A stretch of 39,371 bases of DNA from Methanomassiliicoccus sp. UBA345 (GTDB taxonomy: Archaea; Thermoplasmatota; Thermoplasmata; Methanomassiliicoccales; Methanomassiliicoccaceae). The notes under the pieces are model-generated. The model searched no databases. It saw nothing but the letters and a program-made list of their open reading frames with translations, and was not told where the DNA came from. Below are positions 7,248-15,125 of the stretch, piece after piece (the first letter of the stretch is position 1; each line of letters opens with the position of its first letter). A program made the position numbers and the translations under genes. Location of the stretch: assembly GCA_002504525.1 (NCBI GenBank), contig DATD01000011.1, forward strand, positions 26,117 to 65,487, given 5' to 3'.

Positions 7248-7942
7248 TCCCCCTGGTACTCCGTGAAGCCATCCATCCGGCGCAGGATGCCGCGGTGATG
7301 CTCCTTCTCGACCCGGGTCTCCCCTGCGCACAGCGTACATATCGAGAACGGCGGATTGTTGCGCAACTTCATCCTCTCGGGGACGTCATCCCATCGCACC
7401 ACGATCTCCGCCAGCTCGGCCGAGCCCTTGCCCGTGAGGCCGTTGGCATCTATGACCTGACACCCCGGATTCGCTTCCAGGACCCTCTCGCGGAACACCT
7501 CCCTCTCGGCCTGGGAGACCATGTCCCCCTTAGTCATCATGACCACGTCCGCGGAGGTCAACAGCGGGCCGACCTTCAGGGGGTTGTTGGGCCCCGAGGT
7601 GACGTCGATCACGCAGACCGCCAGGCAGGAATCGGTGTACGGCGCACATCTCAGGCACAGGCCCGCCGTCTCGTTCAGCAGCAGGTCCGAGCGCTCCTCC
7701 CCGGCCCAGTCGATCATCGCCTCGATGTTGTATATGGCGAAGTGATCGGGGCACATGTCCTTGGACAGGGCGATTCTGACCGGAAGCCCCAGGCGGAGGA
7801 GCCTCCTGTCATCCTCGGTCCACAGGCAGTCGATCTTGACTATCGACGGCCTCAGCCCCCGCTCCTGTACCGCCTTGGCCAGGGATATCAGGACCGAGGT
7901 CTTCCCGGAGCCAGGGGTTCCGGCGAAGACCACGAACCTCAT
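7244..7942 (-). CDS. HypB/CobW-like G3E GTPase with two Cys-rich sites
   Basis: 232 residues. The P-loop is GTPGSGKTS at residues 7-15, a G3-like region reads LLNETAGLCLRC, and TKGDM serves as the base-recognition motif, as in SIMIBI metallochaperone GTPases. Two possible metal sites stand out. One is a four-Cys cluster, CLRCAPYTDSCLAVC, near residue 97. The other is a C-terminal CTLCAGETRVEKEHH with two Cys and two His. Both fit a protein that binds and hands over metal or a cofactor in a GTP-gated way. The start overlaps the upstream ATPase stop by four bases. The cargo is unknown: nickel, cobalt/corrinoid or an Fe-S unit are all possible. No transmembrane segment is seen. Confidence 0.75.
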   Translation of the reverse strand: MRFVVFAGTPGSGKTSVLISLAKAVQERGLRPSIVKIDCLWTEDDRRLLRLGLPVRIALSKDMCPDHFAIYNIEAMIDWAGEERSDLLLNETAGLCLRCAPYTDSCLAVCVIDVTSGPNNPLKVGPLLTSADVVMMTKGDMVSQAEREVFRERVLEANPGCQVIDANGLTGKGSAELAEIVVRWDDVPERMKLRNNPPFSICTLCAGETRVEKEHHRGILRRMDGFTEYQGE

Positions 7943-8703
7943 GGCATCTCCTCGATCACCAGACCGTTCCGGATGACCTCCCTCAGGGAGATGAGCATAT
8001 CATCCACCTCCGCCAAACGGGCGCATATGCGTCGCTCCTGCTCGGAACGCTCGATTATCTTTGACATTCCGCCGTGGCTCATCACCACCCTCCTGGATGT
8101 CACCAATGCCAGCACGGGGTCGTGGGTCACCACGATCACTATCTTTCCCTCCCCCGACAGCAGGTTGAGGGCATCCTGCTTTTTGATCCCGGCGTTCTCT
8201 ATCTCGTCTATCAGCACTATGGGCGAATCGCTTATGAGCGCGATGTCCGCGGTCATAAGCGCCCTGGACTGGCCCCCGCTAAGGGAGGTGAGATGATCGT
8301 CGATGTTCAGCGGTTCGCCGCACAGCGTATTGGCTAGCTTCACCGTCTCCGTCGCCATCGACTCCGTTTTCCCCCTGCTCTTGGCGTGCATGCCCAGGAA
8401 CTCTCCCACAGCCATGTCGGCAAGGAAGTGCATGTTCTGGGACAGCTGCGCCACCAGCTTGCGGCGGGGGTCGGTGCGTATGGTGGGGTCGGGCCGCTCC
8501 CCGTTTATTAGCACGGTGCGGCGGGACGGGGTGTCGGCCTGGGCCAGCTGCTCAATGTCACTTATCAGGGTCGACTTGCCCGAACCGGTAGGACCGACGA
8601 TCCCGACTATCTCGCCTCCTCTCATGGAGATCGACCTCACCCCTTCATCGGCTCCGCTCTTGTCCACTCCTCCGTTGATCGTCAGGGCCATGTTTGCGAT
8701 CAT
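7939..8703 (-). CDS. Soluble ABC-type ATPase of the coenzyme M operon, no permease partner
   Basis: 254 residues with a full ABC cassette: Walker A GIVGPTGSGKST (about residue 35), Q-loop region LVAQLSQNMHFLADM, signature SLSGGQSRAL, Walker B PIVLIDEIENAG and switch His in VVTHD. No membrane segments are present, and no permease or binding protein lies nearby. It is therefore unlikely to be a conventional transporter and may act as a remodelling or activation ATPase, as the unrelated-context component A2 does for methyl-CoM reductase. It overlaps cysteate synthase by four bases upstream and the GTPase by four bases downstream. The specific role is unknown. Confidence 0.78.
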   Translation of the reverse strand: MIANMALTINGGVDKSGADEGVRSISMRGGEIVGIVGPTGSGKSTLISDIEQLAQADTPSRRTVLINGERPDPTIRTDPRRKLVAQLSQNMHFLADMAVGEFLGMHAKSRGKTESMATETVKLANTLCGEPLNIDDHLTSLSGGQSRALMTADIALISDSPIVLIDEIENAGIKKQDALNLLSGEGKIVIVVTHDPVLALVTSRRVVMSHGGMSKIIERSEQERRICARLAEVDDMLISLREVIRNGLVIEEMP

Positions 8704-9959
8704 GCCATCCTGACCTCCAGTAGCTTTTCCTTGATCTGGTCCATCAACATGCCCTCTCCCTGCTCGTTCCTTTCGACGCTAATGTCCGTGCTAAGACGGT
8801 CCAGGGAATATGTTTTTCTGAGCAGCCTCTCGCCCCCGCCGGTGATGTTGAGGAGGATCCTCTCATCGGTTCCCACCTGACCTTCTGCCTCCGCCTTGAT
8901 AAGTGCCGCCACGGCCACCGCCGCTGCGGGCATGATATCGACGCCCTCTTTCTCCTCGAACAGGCGGGATGCCTTATCCGCCTCCTCATTGGTCATGCCG
9001 ACCACCGAGCCATGCGTAGCCTCCAAGGCGTCGGCAACCCCTCCTGGAACGTCGAAAGGCGGCCTGCGGTTGAACAGGACGGCATCGTACATGCCATGGG
9101 GGCACCTCTCATCGTAAGATCCGCCGTGGACCGCATTGTATATCGGCGCGCAGGGAAGGTTCTGGGCAAGGTGCAGCGTTGGCAGCCTGGAGCCGAACCG
9201 TCCGTCCTCGATGAGGCGCATGGACGCTTCCCAGGCGGAGATGCCGCCGGTGCCGCTCCCGATCGCCTGGAAATACCTGTCGGGGAGCGAGCCCATTTCA
9301 AGAACCGATTCCAGCATCACCGTGCCCATACCGTCCCTTCGGGCGATGTTGCGGGCGCCTCCCTCGGGAACGAAGTGGGCCTGGCCCGCAAGTAGCTCCC
9401 CCAGCGCGATGGCGTCGCTGTAATCGCCCTCTACTGAGACCAAGAAGATCTGTTCGGTGCTTCCGTCTCCAGGCGTCAGCCACAGTCTGTCCCTCGCCGC
9501 TGACGGGATTACCAGTACCAGGGGATAACCGGTCAGGCGGGACAGGTGGGCAAAAGCCCTGGCAGTGTTGCCGGCCGAAGAGACCACTAGGATGTCCCTT
9601 CCTCCTTGTTCCATCAGCCGCCGCACCGTAGGCGGAGCCTCCAGGTCCTTGAAGCTGCAGGTGCGCAGTACGGCCCCCCTCTCCGGCCAGTAGCCGTTAA
9701 ATGCGATCCATAGGTCCTTCAGTCCAAGTTCTCGGGCCAGCCCTTCGCTCCGGTAGGCGATGGGGCCCCCCGTGAAGGAGCTTATGATGCCATCGACGGG
9801 GAGCCAATCGATGAACTTCCAGATGCCTGGATATGGCGCTGGTATCAGGCACTTCTGCTGGTACTCCGTCCTCAGGAGGCCTCCGTCCTTATCGCAGCCG
9901 CGGTTCCAGGCATCATGCCTCGCGGAGCACCCGGCGCAGCGAAGGGTGAACTTGCCCAT
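8700..9959 (-). CDS. Cysteate synthase (threonine-synthase-like PLP enzyme)
   Basis: Makes L-cysteate from O-phosphoserine and sulfite, the entry step of the coenzyme M route known from Methanosarcinales and Methanomicrobiales. The 419-residue product is a fold-type II PLP enzyme: an N-terminal Cys pair LRCAGCSARHD, the PLP-Lys region in CSFKDLEA, the phosphate-binding VVSSAGNTARAF and a distal IGSGTGGISAW. It resembles threonine synthase, but the neighbouring comDE argues for cysteate synthase. Upstream of the ATG is an in-frame TGA and no ribosome-binding site. A TATA-like element about 29 bases away suggests a leaderless start. It heads a six-gene chain coupled by ATGA overlaps. No aminotransferase for the cysteate-to-sulfopyruvate step is in the cluster. 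Confidence 0.85.
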   Translation of the reverse strand: MGKFTLRCAGCSARHDAWNRGCDKDGGLLRTEYQQKCLIPAPYPGIWKFIDWLPVDGIISSFTGGPIAYRSEGLARELGLKDLWIAFNGYWPERGAVLRTCSFKDLEAPPTVRRLMEQGGRDILVVSSAGNTARAFAHLSRLTGYPLVLVIPSAARDRLWLTPGDGSTEQIFLVSVEGDYSDAIALGELLAGQAHFVPEGGARNIARRDGMGTVMLESVLEMGSLPDRYFQAIGSGTGGISAWEASMRLIEDGRFGSRLPTLHLAQNLPCAPIYNAVHGGSYDERCPHGMYDAVLFNRRPPFDVPGGVADALEATHGSVVGMTNEEADKASRLFEEKEGVDIMPAAAVAVAALIKAEAEGQVGTDERILLNITGGGERLLRKTYSLDRLSTDISVERNEQGEGMLMDQIKEKLLEVRMA

Positions 9960-9983
9960 CGAACGATCATACGAAGGGCATCA

Positions 9984-9993
9984 CTTATTAGAT
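9984..9993 (-). promoter_or_regulatory. Putative TATA box for the coenzyme M operon
   Basis: On the minus strand this reads TCTAATAAGT, about 29 bases before the cysteate synthase ATG, consistent with a leaderless transcript. A purine-rich GGAGG block lies further upstream but is too far from the ATG to be its ribosome-binding site. Confidence 0.35.
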
Positions 9994-10353
9994 TGTTCCT
10001 CCTTAGGCAAATAATATCACGATAGTGTAAACATCCTGAGTTCATCCTACAAATGGACAGAATGTCCCACTGCATGAGAGCGGTCCTCGCGCCTGAACAC
10101 GCTCTGTCAGAACATCGTTGACGCGGATCGCAGGCCGATGTCCGCGACTCGTCGCCGTGCCAGTCCTCGATTCCGTTCGCCCATGCGGCAGAGGCTGGCA
10201 GGGACAGCATGATGGAGGCCTGGATTGGCAGGGGGAGACCTTCCTCTGCACGGATGCTCGTTCACCTCGCGCGAGAAGTGGCAGGTAATATCATTTAAAG
10301 GGAGTGCATCGATGTAATCCGCTGGCGAACGGTCTTGCAAGGGAGCGGGAAGG
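9994..10353. other. Intergenic region between orc1/cdc6 and cysteate synthase
   Basis: About 360 bases with only short frames of poor composition. On the minus strand it contains a TATA-like CTTTAAATGATATTA near 10285-10301 and a small hairpin (GGGACA, three-base loop, TGTCC) near 10050. A transcript could start near 10270, but I recognise no known RNA or protein in it and see no repeated origin-type elements. Confidence 0.4.
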
Positions 10354-11532
10354 CTACTCTCCGTTATCCCCTTTCAGCATCTCTTCCAGCATCTCGCTCA
10401 GCACCCTGACCGGGATGTCCGGGACCGATATGTAGGTGGTCCGCCCGCCCGACGGGTCCCCGGAGACCTTGGTCTCCAGTAAGCCTTCTCCGGCCACCGC
10501 CTGCAGGTACGCCCAGAACTGAGTGTGGCCGCGGGCCCGGTGGCCGTACTCCTCGGCCACCACGTGGTACATCTTCTCCACGTCCCCCGTGGTGACGTAG
10601 GCGCGGTCCCGCATCGCCCTGGCCGTGGCCAGCAGGACCAGCCGCCTCTGGACGTCCAGCTCTTCCACCTTGGAGCGTGTGACCACGCTGTAGGTGAACG
10701 CCTTGGCGGCGCGGACGTTCTCCGCCGTCACCTGCTCGCTGCCCTCTTCCTCGGCCAGCATGCCGGCCTTCTCCAGTATCTCGATGGCGAACCGGGCGTC
10801 CCCGAACTCAGCGGAAATGTCGGCGATCAGGTCGACGGCCTCCTCCGGCACCGTGCCTGCGTGGAACGCGAGCCTCACGCGGTCGGCCACGATGTCCCGC
10901 AGCTCGGGGGCGGTGTAGCGGTCGAACTGTATGGAGTTGGCCCTGCGGAACGTGGACAACGAGGCGGGATCCAGCATGTCCAGCAGGTACTTCTGCGAGA
11001 TCATTATCAGAGACAGCGAGGCCTTTCCGCCGATCTTCTCCTCGTCGAAGCGCGACAGCTGGTAGATGAGATCCCCGGCGCCCCGGCGAAGCAGCACATC
11101 AGCCTCGTCCAGCACCACCACCAGGTGCAGCTTGCGGCTCTCCAGGTGCTTGCGCAGCGCCCGCAGCATCTCCATGGTGCTGAACCCCCGGTCCGGGAAA
11201 CGCTCGTCGAAGTGGTTCACCAGGCGCAGCAGGACCGCTGCCTCGGTGTTGCGCTGGCGGCAGTTGACCACCACGAAGTCCATGGGCCGGCCCTGTTCGT
11301 TCCCCTCCCTGATCAGGTCCAGGCAGAACCGCTTGGACGTGGCGGTCTTCCCGGTCCCCACGTTCCCGATCAGAAGGGCCGTCTGGGATACGCCGCTCTC
11401 CAGTACCGGACGGAAGATCATGCGCAGCCGGTCCATCTGCTTCTCCCTGTGGACCAGCTTCTCCGGCACGTAGTCGAAGGACAGCTTGGCGGTGTCCTTC
11501 AGCACCCTCGAGGCCGCATATCGTCCGTTCAA
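10354..11532 (-). CDS. Orc1/Cdc6 replication initiator-type AAA+ protein
   Basis: Binds and melts or licenses replication origins and loads MCM. The product is about 392 residues: a short N-terminal lead into FDYVPEKLVHREKQ, Walker A GNVGTGKTAT, Walker B HLVVVLDEADVLL, sensor-1 region SLIMISQ and a sensor-2/lid domain. A C-terminal winged helix (DVEKMYHVVAEEYGHRARG and GGRTTYISV) completes the Orc1/Cdc6 pattern. The frame is open far upstream but reads through the NIF3 gene. I place the start at a TTG (11532-11530) that overlaps the NIF3 TGA as TTGA, with GGTGAGG five bases ahead. The normal family length supports this. Whether it is an origin-linked Orc1 or an accessory paralogue cannot be judged; no obvious origin repeats flank it. 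Confidence 0.88.
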   Translation of the reverse strand: MNGRYAASRVLKDTAKLSFDYVPEKLVHREKQMDRLRMIFRPVLESGVSQTALLIGNVGTGKTATSKRFCLDLIREGNEQGRPMDFVVVNCRQRNTEAAVLLRLVNHFDERFPDRGFSTMEMLRALRKHLESRKLHLVVVLDEADVLLRRGAGDLIYQLSRFDEEKIGGKASLSLIMISQKYLLDMLDPASLSTFRRANSIQFDRYTAPELRDIVADRVRLAFHAGTVPEEAVDLIADISAEFGDARFAIEILEKAGMLAEEEGSEQVTAENVRAAKAFTYSVVTRSKVEELDVQRRLVLLATARAMRDRAYVTTGDVEKMYHVVAEEYGHRARGHTQFWAYLQAVAGEGLLETKVSGDPSGGRTTYISVPDIPVRVLSEMLEEMLKGDNGE

Positions 11533-12482
11533 GAGCGCCTCACCCTGATGAACCCTGAGCAGGGAACGATCTCGATGCCGTTCTCTTCGAAACGGTCGGC
11601 GATAAGATTGGTGCCGAGCGAATCGGACGCCATGTGGCTTGCCACCACTAGGTTCACGTGATTCTTTCTCGCCTCCTCCATATGGCTCGGCGGCACGTGC
11701 ATGCATACCACCGTTCCGATGCCCGCCCGGGCCAGATGCTCGTACATCTCCTTCGGAGCGGCCGTTCCGCCCGCGAACTTGACCGCGATCTCTCCGGTCC
11801 GCTTGTCTCGGTCGCCGACGAATATCTCGGGAGGGTTGCACTCCCTGGCCATCACCTGGTACTCGGGCAGCCGGAGCAACGCGTCCACAATGTCGCCCAC
11901 CCTGCGCGGCGACGCGTCCTCGAGGTGCTTCGTCATGAATCGCTGCGCGAGCAGGTCGGCCGGCTGGTGCAGACACATGAGCGGCATGTCCAGCAGGGAG
12001 GCGGCGTCGCCGGCCTGCCGATGGTTGCCGGCATGCGTCGAGCACATGACCTCCCGGGCCCGCGGCCCCACGATGCACTCCGCGGCCGTGATCGGCACTC
12101 CCCAGTCCTCCATCATGTTCTCCTGGATGTGCACCATGTGATGCAGGCTGGCGGCCGCCCTTCCCCTGGGATGATGCCCGATGACCGCGTCGATCCTCTG
12201 ACCCTTCTCCCGCAGGCGGTCGGCCAGCAGCAGTTCGGGGACATTGATGTCGATGCCCCACATGACCCTGCTCACCTCCGCCTCGGGATCGCCGCTGACG
12301 ATCCGGCTGTCCGCGTAGGGGTTCCACAGCGAATCGGCGTCGAACCTCTCCCTCTCGCCGCCCTGCAGCCGGTCGTAGGCCTGCCCGGTCCGTTCGAGCA
12401 GCTCGTCCAGTTCAGGTCCCCGGCGGGGGTCCGCGGCCATCCCTTCCTGGATGGCCAGCCGATAGAGGTCCGTTAATCGCAT
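11529..12482 (-). CDS. NIF3-family metal-binding protein
   Basis: 317 residues. The N-terminal segment, LTDLYRLAIQEGMAADP, is followed by the metal-ligand region VIGHHPRGRAA. The C-terminal signature HVPPSHMEEARKNH then VVASHMASDSLG supplies the distal ligands expected for the NIF3/DUF34 family (dinuclear metal fold). The family has no settled function; GTP cyclohydrolase and metal-insertion roles have been proposed. It is translationally coupled to the orc1/cdc6 gene (TTGA overlap). A TATA-like GATTTAAGTC about 30 bases upstream suggests a leaderless or near-leaderless mRNA. Confidence 0.82.
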   Translation of the reverse strand: MRLTDLYRLAIQEGMAADPRRGPELDELLERTGQAYDRLQGGERERFDADSLWNPYADSRIVSGDPEAEVSRVMWGIDINVPELLLADRLREKGQRIDAVIGHHPRGRAAASLHHMVHIQENMMEDWGVPITAAECIVGPRAREVMCSTHAGNHRQAGDAASLLDMPLMCLHQPADLLAQRFMTKHLEDASPRRVGDIVDALLRLPEYQVMARECNPPEIFVGDRDKRTGEIAVKFAGGTAAPKEMYEHLARAGIGTVVCMHVPPSHMEEARKNHVNLVVASHMASDSLGTNLIADRFEENGIEIVPCSGFIRVRRS

Positions 12483-12510
12483 GCTATCATTTAGCGAACC
12501 ATCTCCAATG

Positions 12511-12538
12511 ACTTAAATCCGACGCAAGTCTAGAATAG
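12511..12538. promoter_or_regulatory. Divergent TATA-like elements between the NIF3 gene and the hypothetical gene
   Basis: The minus-strand GATTTAAGTC (12510-12519) is about 32 bases from the NIF3 start. The plus-strand CTAGAATAG (12530-12538) is about 27 bases from the ATG at 12561. Both spacings fit archaeal promoters with little or no leader. Confidence 0.35.
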
Positions 12539-12560
12539 CCGCCGCTCGAACAATACAGCG

Positions 12561-12908
12561 ATGTCGGACAAAGACGGTGGAATGCCATCCCTGCTCAGCA
12601 CCTCATTGAGCGCGTTGAGCGTGGAGGACCTGGTGGCCGAAGCGCTGCGGGACATGATGAAGGATGAGATCAGGTCGCACATCCGGAAGAGGCTGGAACA
12701 GGACCCCCGGCTCAAGGCGGAGATGCGCTCGGCCATCGACGAGCTGCTGGAAGCGAAGGTGAGGGAGGCCTACGCCATGGTGCGCCTGGGCAAATGCGGG
12801 GCGGAACTGGGCGTCCTGATGGTGCCGGAGGACATGCGGCGGCGCATCGAGAAGGACCTGGCCGGCCTTCTGGAGAAGGAGATGGGCCGCCTGGTGGATG
12901 AGATGTGA
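12561..12908 (+). CDS. Small charged helical protein, unknown function
   Basis: 115 residues with no family I recognise. It is rich in Asp, Glu, Lys and Arg with regularly spaced Leu and Met, and contains segments such as SVEDLVAEALRDMMKDEIR and LAGLLEKEMGRLVDEM, predicting an almost entirely alpha-helical, possibly coiled-coil protein. One Cys is present, and no signal peptide or membrane segment. The codon use matches its neighbours, and the frame is the best on either strand, so it is probably real. It is divergent from the NIF3 gene and convergent with the ribosomal operon end. No ribosome-binding site precedes the ATG, but a TATA-like element lies about 27 bases upstream. Confidence 0.6.
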   Translation: MSDKDGGMPSLLSTSLSALSVEDLVAEALRDMMKDEIRSHIRKRLEQDPRLKAEMRSAIDELLEAKVREAYAMVRLGKCGAELGVLMVPEDMRRRIEKDLAGLLEKEMGRLVDEM

Positions 12909-13016
12909 GGCGCGGCGAAAACCCTCGATCGTAACCCTCGACCCGAGGCACGCCGTTCGTTCCTCCAAGCGTGGAGGAGCGCTCGCTGCGTGAGGTGTAC
13001 AGGATGTGTCAGTACG

Positions 13017-13031
13017 GAATAAAAAGAAAAT
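13017..13031 (-). terminator. Oligo-T terminator of the ribosomal protein operon
   Basis: On the minus strand the sequence reads CCATTTTCTTTTTATTCC about 100 bases after the rpl12 stop. A T-rich tract of this sort is a typical archaeal terminator. Confidence 0.55.
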
Positions 13032-13128
13032 GGGATGAAAGGGATTTTGGAAGAGGGGCGCGGGGCCCGTTGTGAGGCCGGCGGGATAAGGCGAAGACCT
13101 TTTCCAGGGCCCGCTGCAAGCACTCCGT

Positions 13129-13437
13129 TCAGTCGAACAGTGCGCTGAGGCCTGCAGCGGCTTCTTCCTCGCTGACCTCGGGCTTCTTCTCTTCTTCCTT
13201 TGCAGCTGGCTTCGCCGCCTCGGCGGGAGCAGCGGCAGCGGGAGCCGCAGCGACAGGGGCCATGGCGGCGGAGGCGATAGCCTCGTCGATGTTGATCCCC
13301 TCAAGGGAGGCGGTCACTGCCTTTATCCTTGCAGGCTCCGGCTCCAGGCCGGCGCCCTTCAGGACATTGGCGATCGCATCCTCGTCGACAGTCTTACCAG
13401 CGGCGTGAAGTACCAAGGCGCTGTATATGTATTCCAT
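13129..13437 (-). CDS. rpl12: Large subunit ribosomal protein P1/L12 (archaeal stalk protein)
   Basis: Stalk protein that recruits translation factors. 102 residues: N-terminal dimerisation domain MEYIYSALVLHAAGKTVDE, an Ala/Pro-rich hinge, an acidic stretch, and the factor-binding tail ending GLSALFD. The last 16 residues, EVSEEEAAAGLSALFD, are identical to the tail of the adjacent P0 protein, as expected for the shared factor-binding peptide. It ends the rpl1-rplP0-rpl12 unit, 24 bases after rplP0. Confidence 0.95.
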   Translation of the reverse strand: MEYIYSALVLHAAGKTVDEDAIANVLKGAGLEPEPARIKAVTASLEGINIDEAIASAAMAPVAAAPAAAAPAEAAKPAAKEEEKKPEVSEEEAAAGLSALFD

Positions 13438-13461
13438 TTTTATTCCTCCATATATTATTGT

Positions 13462-14463
13462 TCAATCGAATAGAGCACTAAGGCCTGCAGCGGCTTCTTC
13501 CTCGCTGACCTCGGGCTTATCCTCATCTTTCTTCTCTTCGGCCTTCTTCTCCTGAGGGGCCGGCGCGGCAGTGACCTGAGCGGCCAGCTGCTGTTTCAGC
13601 CTGTCGTCCTCAAGCCCTGGAATGCGAGAGGCAACGGCTAGCATCTCTGCGTTGGCCTTTGCCAGGAGAAGCTTGATGTTATCCCGCGTGGGGATGGCAG
13701 CCTTCATGCTGATGGCGGTGGCCTCGCGGTATGCCTTGACCAGCAGCGGGTTGATGGTCTGCGTGGTCGGGTACGCGATTCCGACGCCGAGCGCTATGGC
13801 ATTGCGGGCTGCGGTTGCCAATAGGGACGGGTAGTAATCGGCCGGTACGTTCAGGACGGCCTTGTTGTACAGGATGCCGTCCTCGAAGGCTCCCAGAAGG
13901 TCCATTCCGATGGTCATCGGAAGGATCTCCAGCTTGGGGAGGATCTTAGCGAGCTCCTCCGGAACCTTCTCTCCCTTCTCCACCAGGACCTTGTCCTTGC
14001 GGATGACGATCTTGCCGCCCTCGATGGCGGCGGGTATCCCGGCCTTCTGCAGCTCACCCACGATGGGGCCAGGCTTGAAGGGCGTCTCCCCCGCCTTGAT
14101 CTCGATGTCCTCGGGCGCAATGTCGCCGGTCTTGGCGGGCGCCTTGGCCTTGGTGGCCTCCATCTGCTGGAACAGCTTGAACGGGTTCATGGGAGTGGCC
14201 ACGACGGCGCACTGCCCGCCCACCAGGGGCTTGAGCTGTTCAATTCCAGGCTTCTGCTTGGCCGCCTCTTCGATGGCGAGAAGCATGAGGTTGTTGCGGG
14301 TCATGAGGACCTTGGCATTCTTGCCTCTCATGCCCTGCCTCATAAGCTGCATTTGGGGGGAAGGGATGCCATGGATGTCTACGATGGCCACGACCGGACT
14401 GGTCACCATCATGTCGGTGATCTCTTTCACCTTGTCCTTTTTCCATGCTGCAACATGTGCCAT
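13462..14463 (-). CDS. rplP0: Ribosomal protein P0/L10 (stalk base)
   Basis: Anchors the L12 dimers to 23S rRNA. 333 residues, full length for archaeal P0: an rRNA-binding N-terminal domain beginning MAHVAAWKKDKVKEITDMM, an insertion domain, the L12-binding helical spine with IPTRDNIKLLLAKANAEML, and an acidic tail ending GLSALFD. It lies 12 bases after rpl1 and is followed by rpl12, the usual archaeal order. GGAGG is positioned before the ATG. Confidence 0.95.
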   Translation of the reverse strand: MAHVAAWKKDKVKEITDMMVTSPVVAIVDIHGIPSPQMQLMRQGMRGKNAKVLMTRNNLMLLAIEEAAKQKPGIEQLKPLVGGQCAVVATPMNPFKLFQQMEATKAKAPAKTGDIAPEDIEIKAGETPFKPGPIVGELQKAGIPAAIEGGKIVIRKDKVLVEKGEKVPEELAKILPKLEILPMTIGMDLLGAFEDGILYNKAVLNVPADYYPSLLATAARNAIALGVGIAYPTTQTINPLLVKAYREATAISMKAAIPTRDNIKLLLAKANAEMLAVASRIPGLEDDRLKQQLAAQVTAAPAPQEKKAEEKKDEDKPEVSEEEAAAGLSALFD

Positions 14464-14475
14464 ACGAGATCCTCC

Positions 14476-15114
14476 TTACAGCACCTTCTCCGCCGGGCCC
14501 ATGGTCGTCTTGACGTAGGCCGAGTCGATGTTCATCTTTCCTTTCTCTAGCTTGCTCGAAACCCTCTTAAGGATTGCGTCGACATTCTCTGCCAGCTCTT
14601 CCGGGGTCATGTCCACGGTGCCCACGGGCGCCTGGAAGGTCTTCCGGTCCTTGGTGCGGACGGAAACGGTCCTCCTGAGCGTGTCAATCATGGGTGCCGG
14701 GTCAGCTCCTGGCGGTATCGGCTTCGGCATCTTGCCCCGGGGGGCGAGAACGATACCGAGCCTCTTACCGATCTGGGGCATGAGCGGGGCCTCTGCGATG
14801 AAATAGTCCACCTGAGAGGCCACCTTCTTGGCCTGCTTCCTGTCGTCAGCGATCTTCCCGAGCTCATCGGGAGTGATGACGAGATCGGCGACATCCTTGG
14901 CCTTGGCAGCCAGTTCGGCGCCGCCGATGACACAGACCCTCAAGGCTTTGCCGCGACCGTGGGGCAGAATGATGTCTTCCTGGATCCTGTTCTTAGGAAT
15001 GGACAGGTCCACATCCCTGAGGTTGATGGCCAGGTCAACAGACTCCTTGAAGTTCCTCTTAGGTGAGGACTCAAGGGCCTTCTTGACGGCCGCAATCGTT
15101 GTCTTTTCTACCAA
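14476..15114 (-). CDS. rpl1: Ribosomal protein L1
   Basis: Forms the mobile L1 stalk and in several archaea represses its own operon by binding its mRNA. 212 residues starting MVEKTTIAAVKKAL, with RNFKESVDLAINLRDVDL, the rRNA-binding LPHGRGKALRVCV and the C-terminal GTVDMTPEELAENVDAIL. The start is a TTG at 15114 with GGAGGT seven bases upstream; the next in-frame candidate would remove the conserved N-terminus. A leader hairpin (15126-15158) abuts this ribosome-binding site, and a strong TATA element lies before it, so rpl1-rplP0-rpl12 can be transcribed separately from rpl11. Confidence 0.95.
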   Translation of the reverse strand: MVEKTTIAAVKKALESSPKRNFKESVDLAINLRDVDLSIPKNRIQEDIILPHGRGKALRVCVIGGAELAAKAKDVADLVITPDELGKIADDRKQAKKVASQVDYFIAEAPLMPQIGKRLGIVLAPRGKMPKPIPPGADPAPMIDTLRRTVSVRTKDRKTFQAPVGTVDMTPEELAENVDAILKRVSSKLEKGKMNIDSAYVKTTMGPAEKVL

Positions 15115-15125
15115 TCAGATACCTC

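Noticed and set aside
8700..9959. Threonine synthase
   Set aside because: The fold is shared, but the operon with comD and comE favours cysteate synthase. This remains the main alternative if enzymology disagrees.
10040..10340. RNase P RNA, suggested by GAGGAAGGTC on the minus strand
   Set aside because: The matching second conserved region near the 3' end is absent, and the overall fold cannot be drawn.
9960..10353. Replication origin next to orc1/cdc6
   Set aside because: No repeated origin-recognition-type motifs or strongly AT-rich unwinding tract are visible, and the spacer is downstream of the gene.
10354..12327. A 657-residue protein containing Orc1/Cdc6
   Set aside because: The upstream 265 codons are the shadow of the NIF3 gene, with Gly/Arg-rich composition; normal family length begins at the TTG at 11532.
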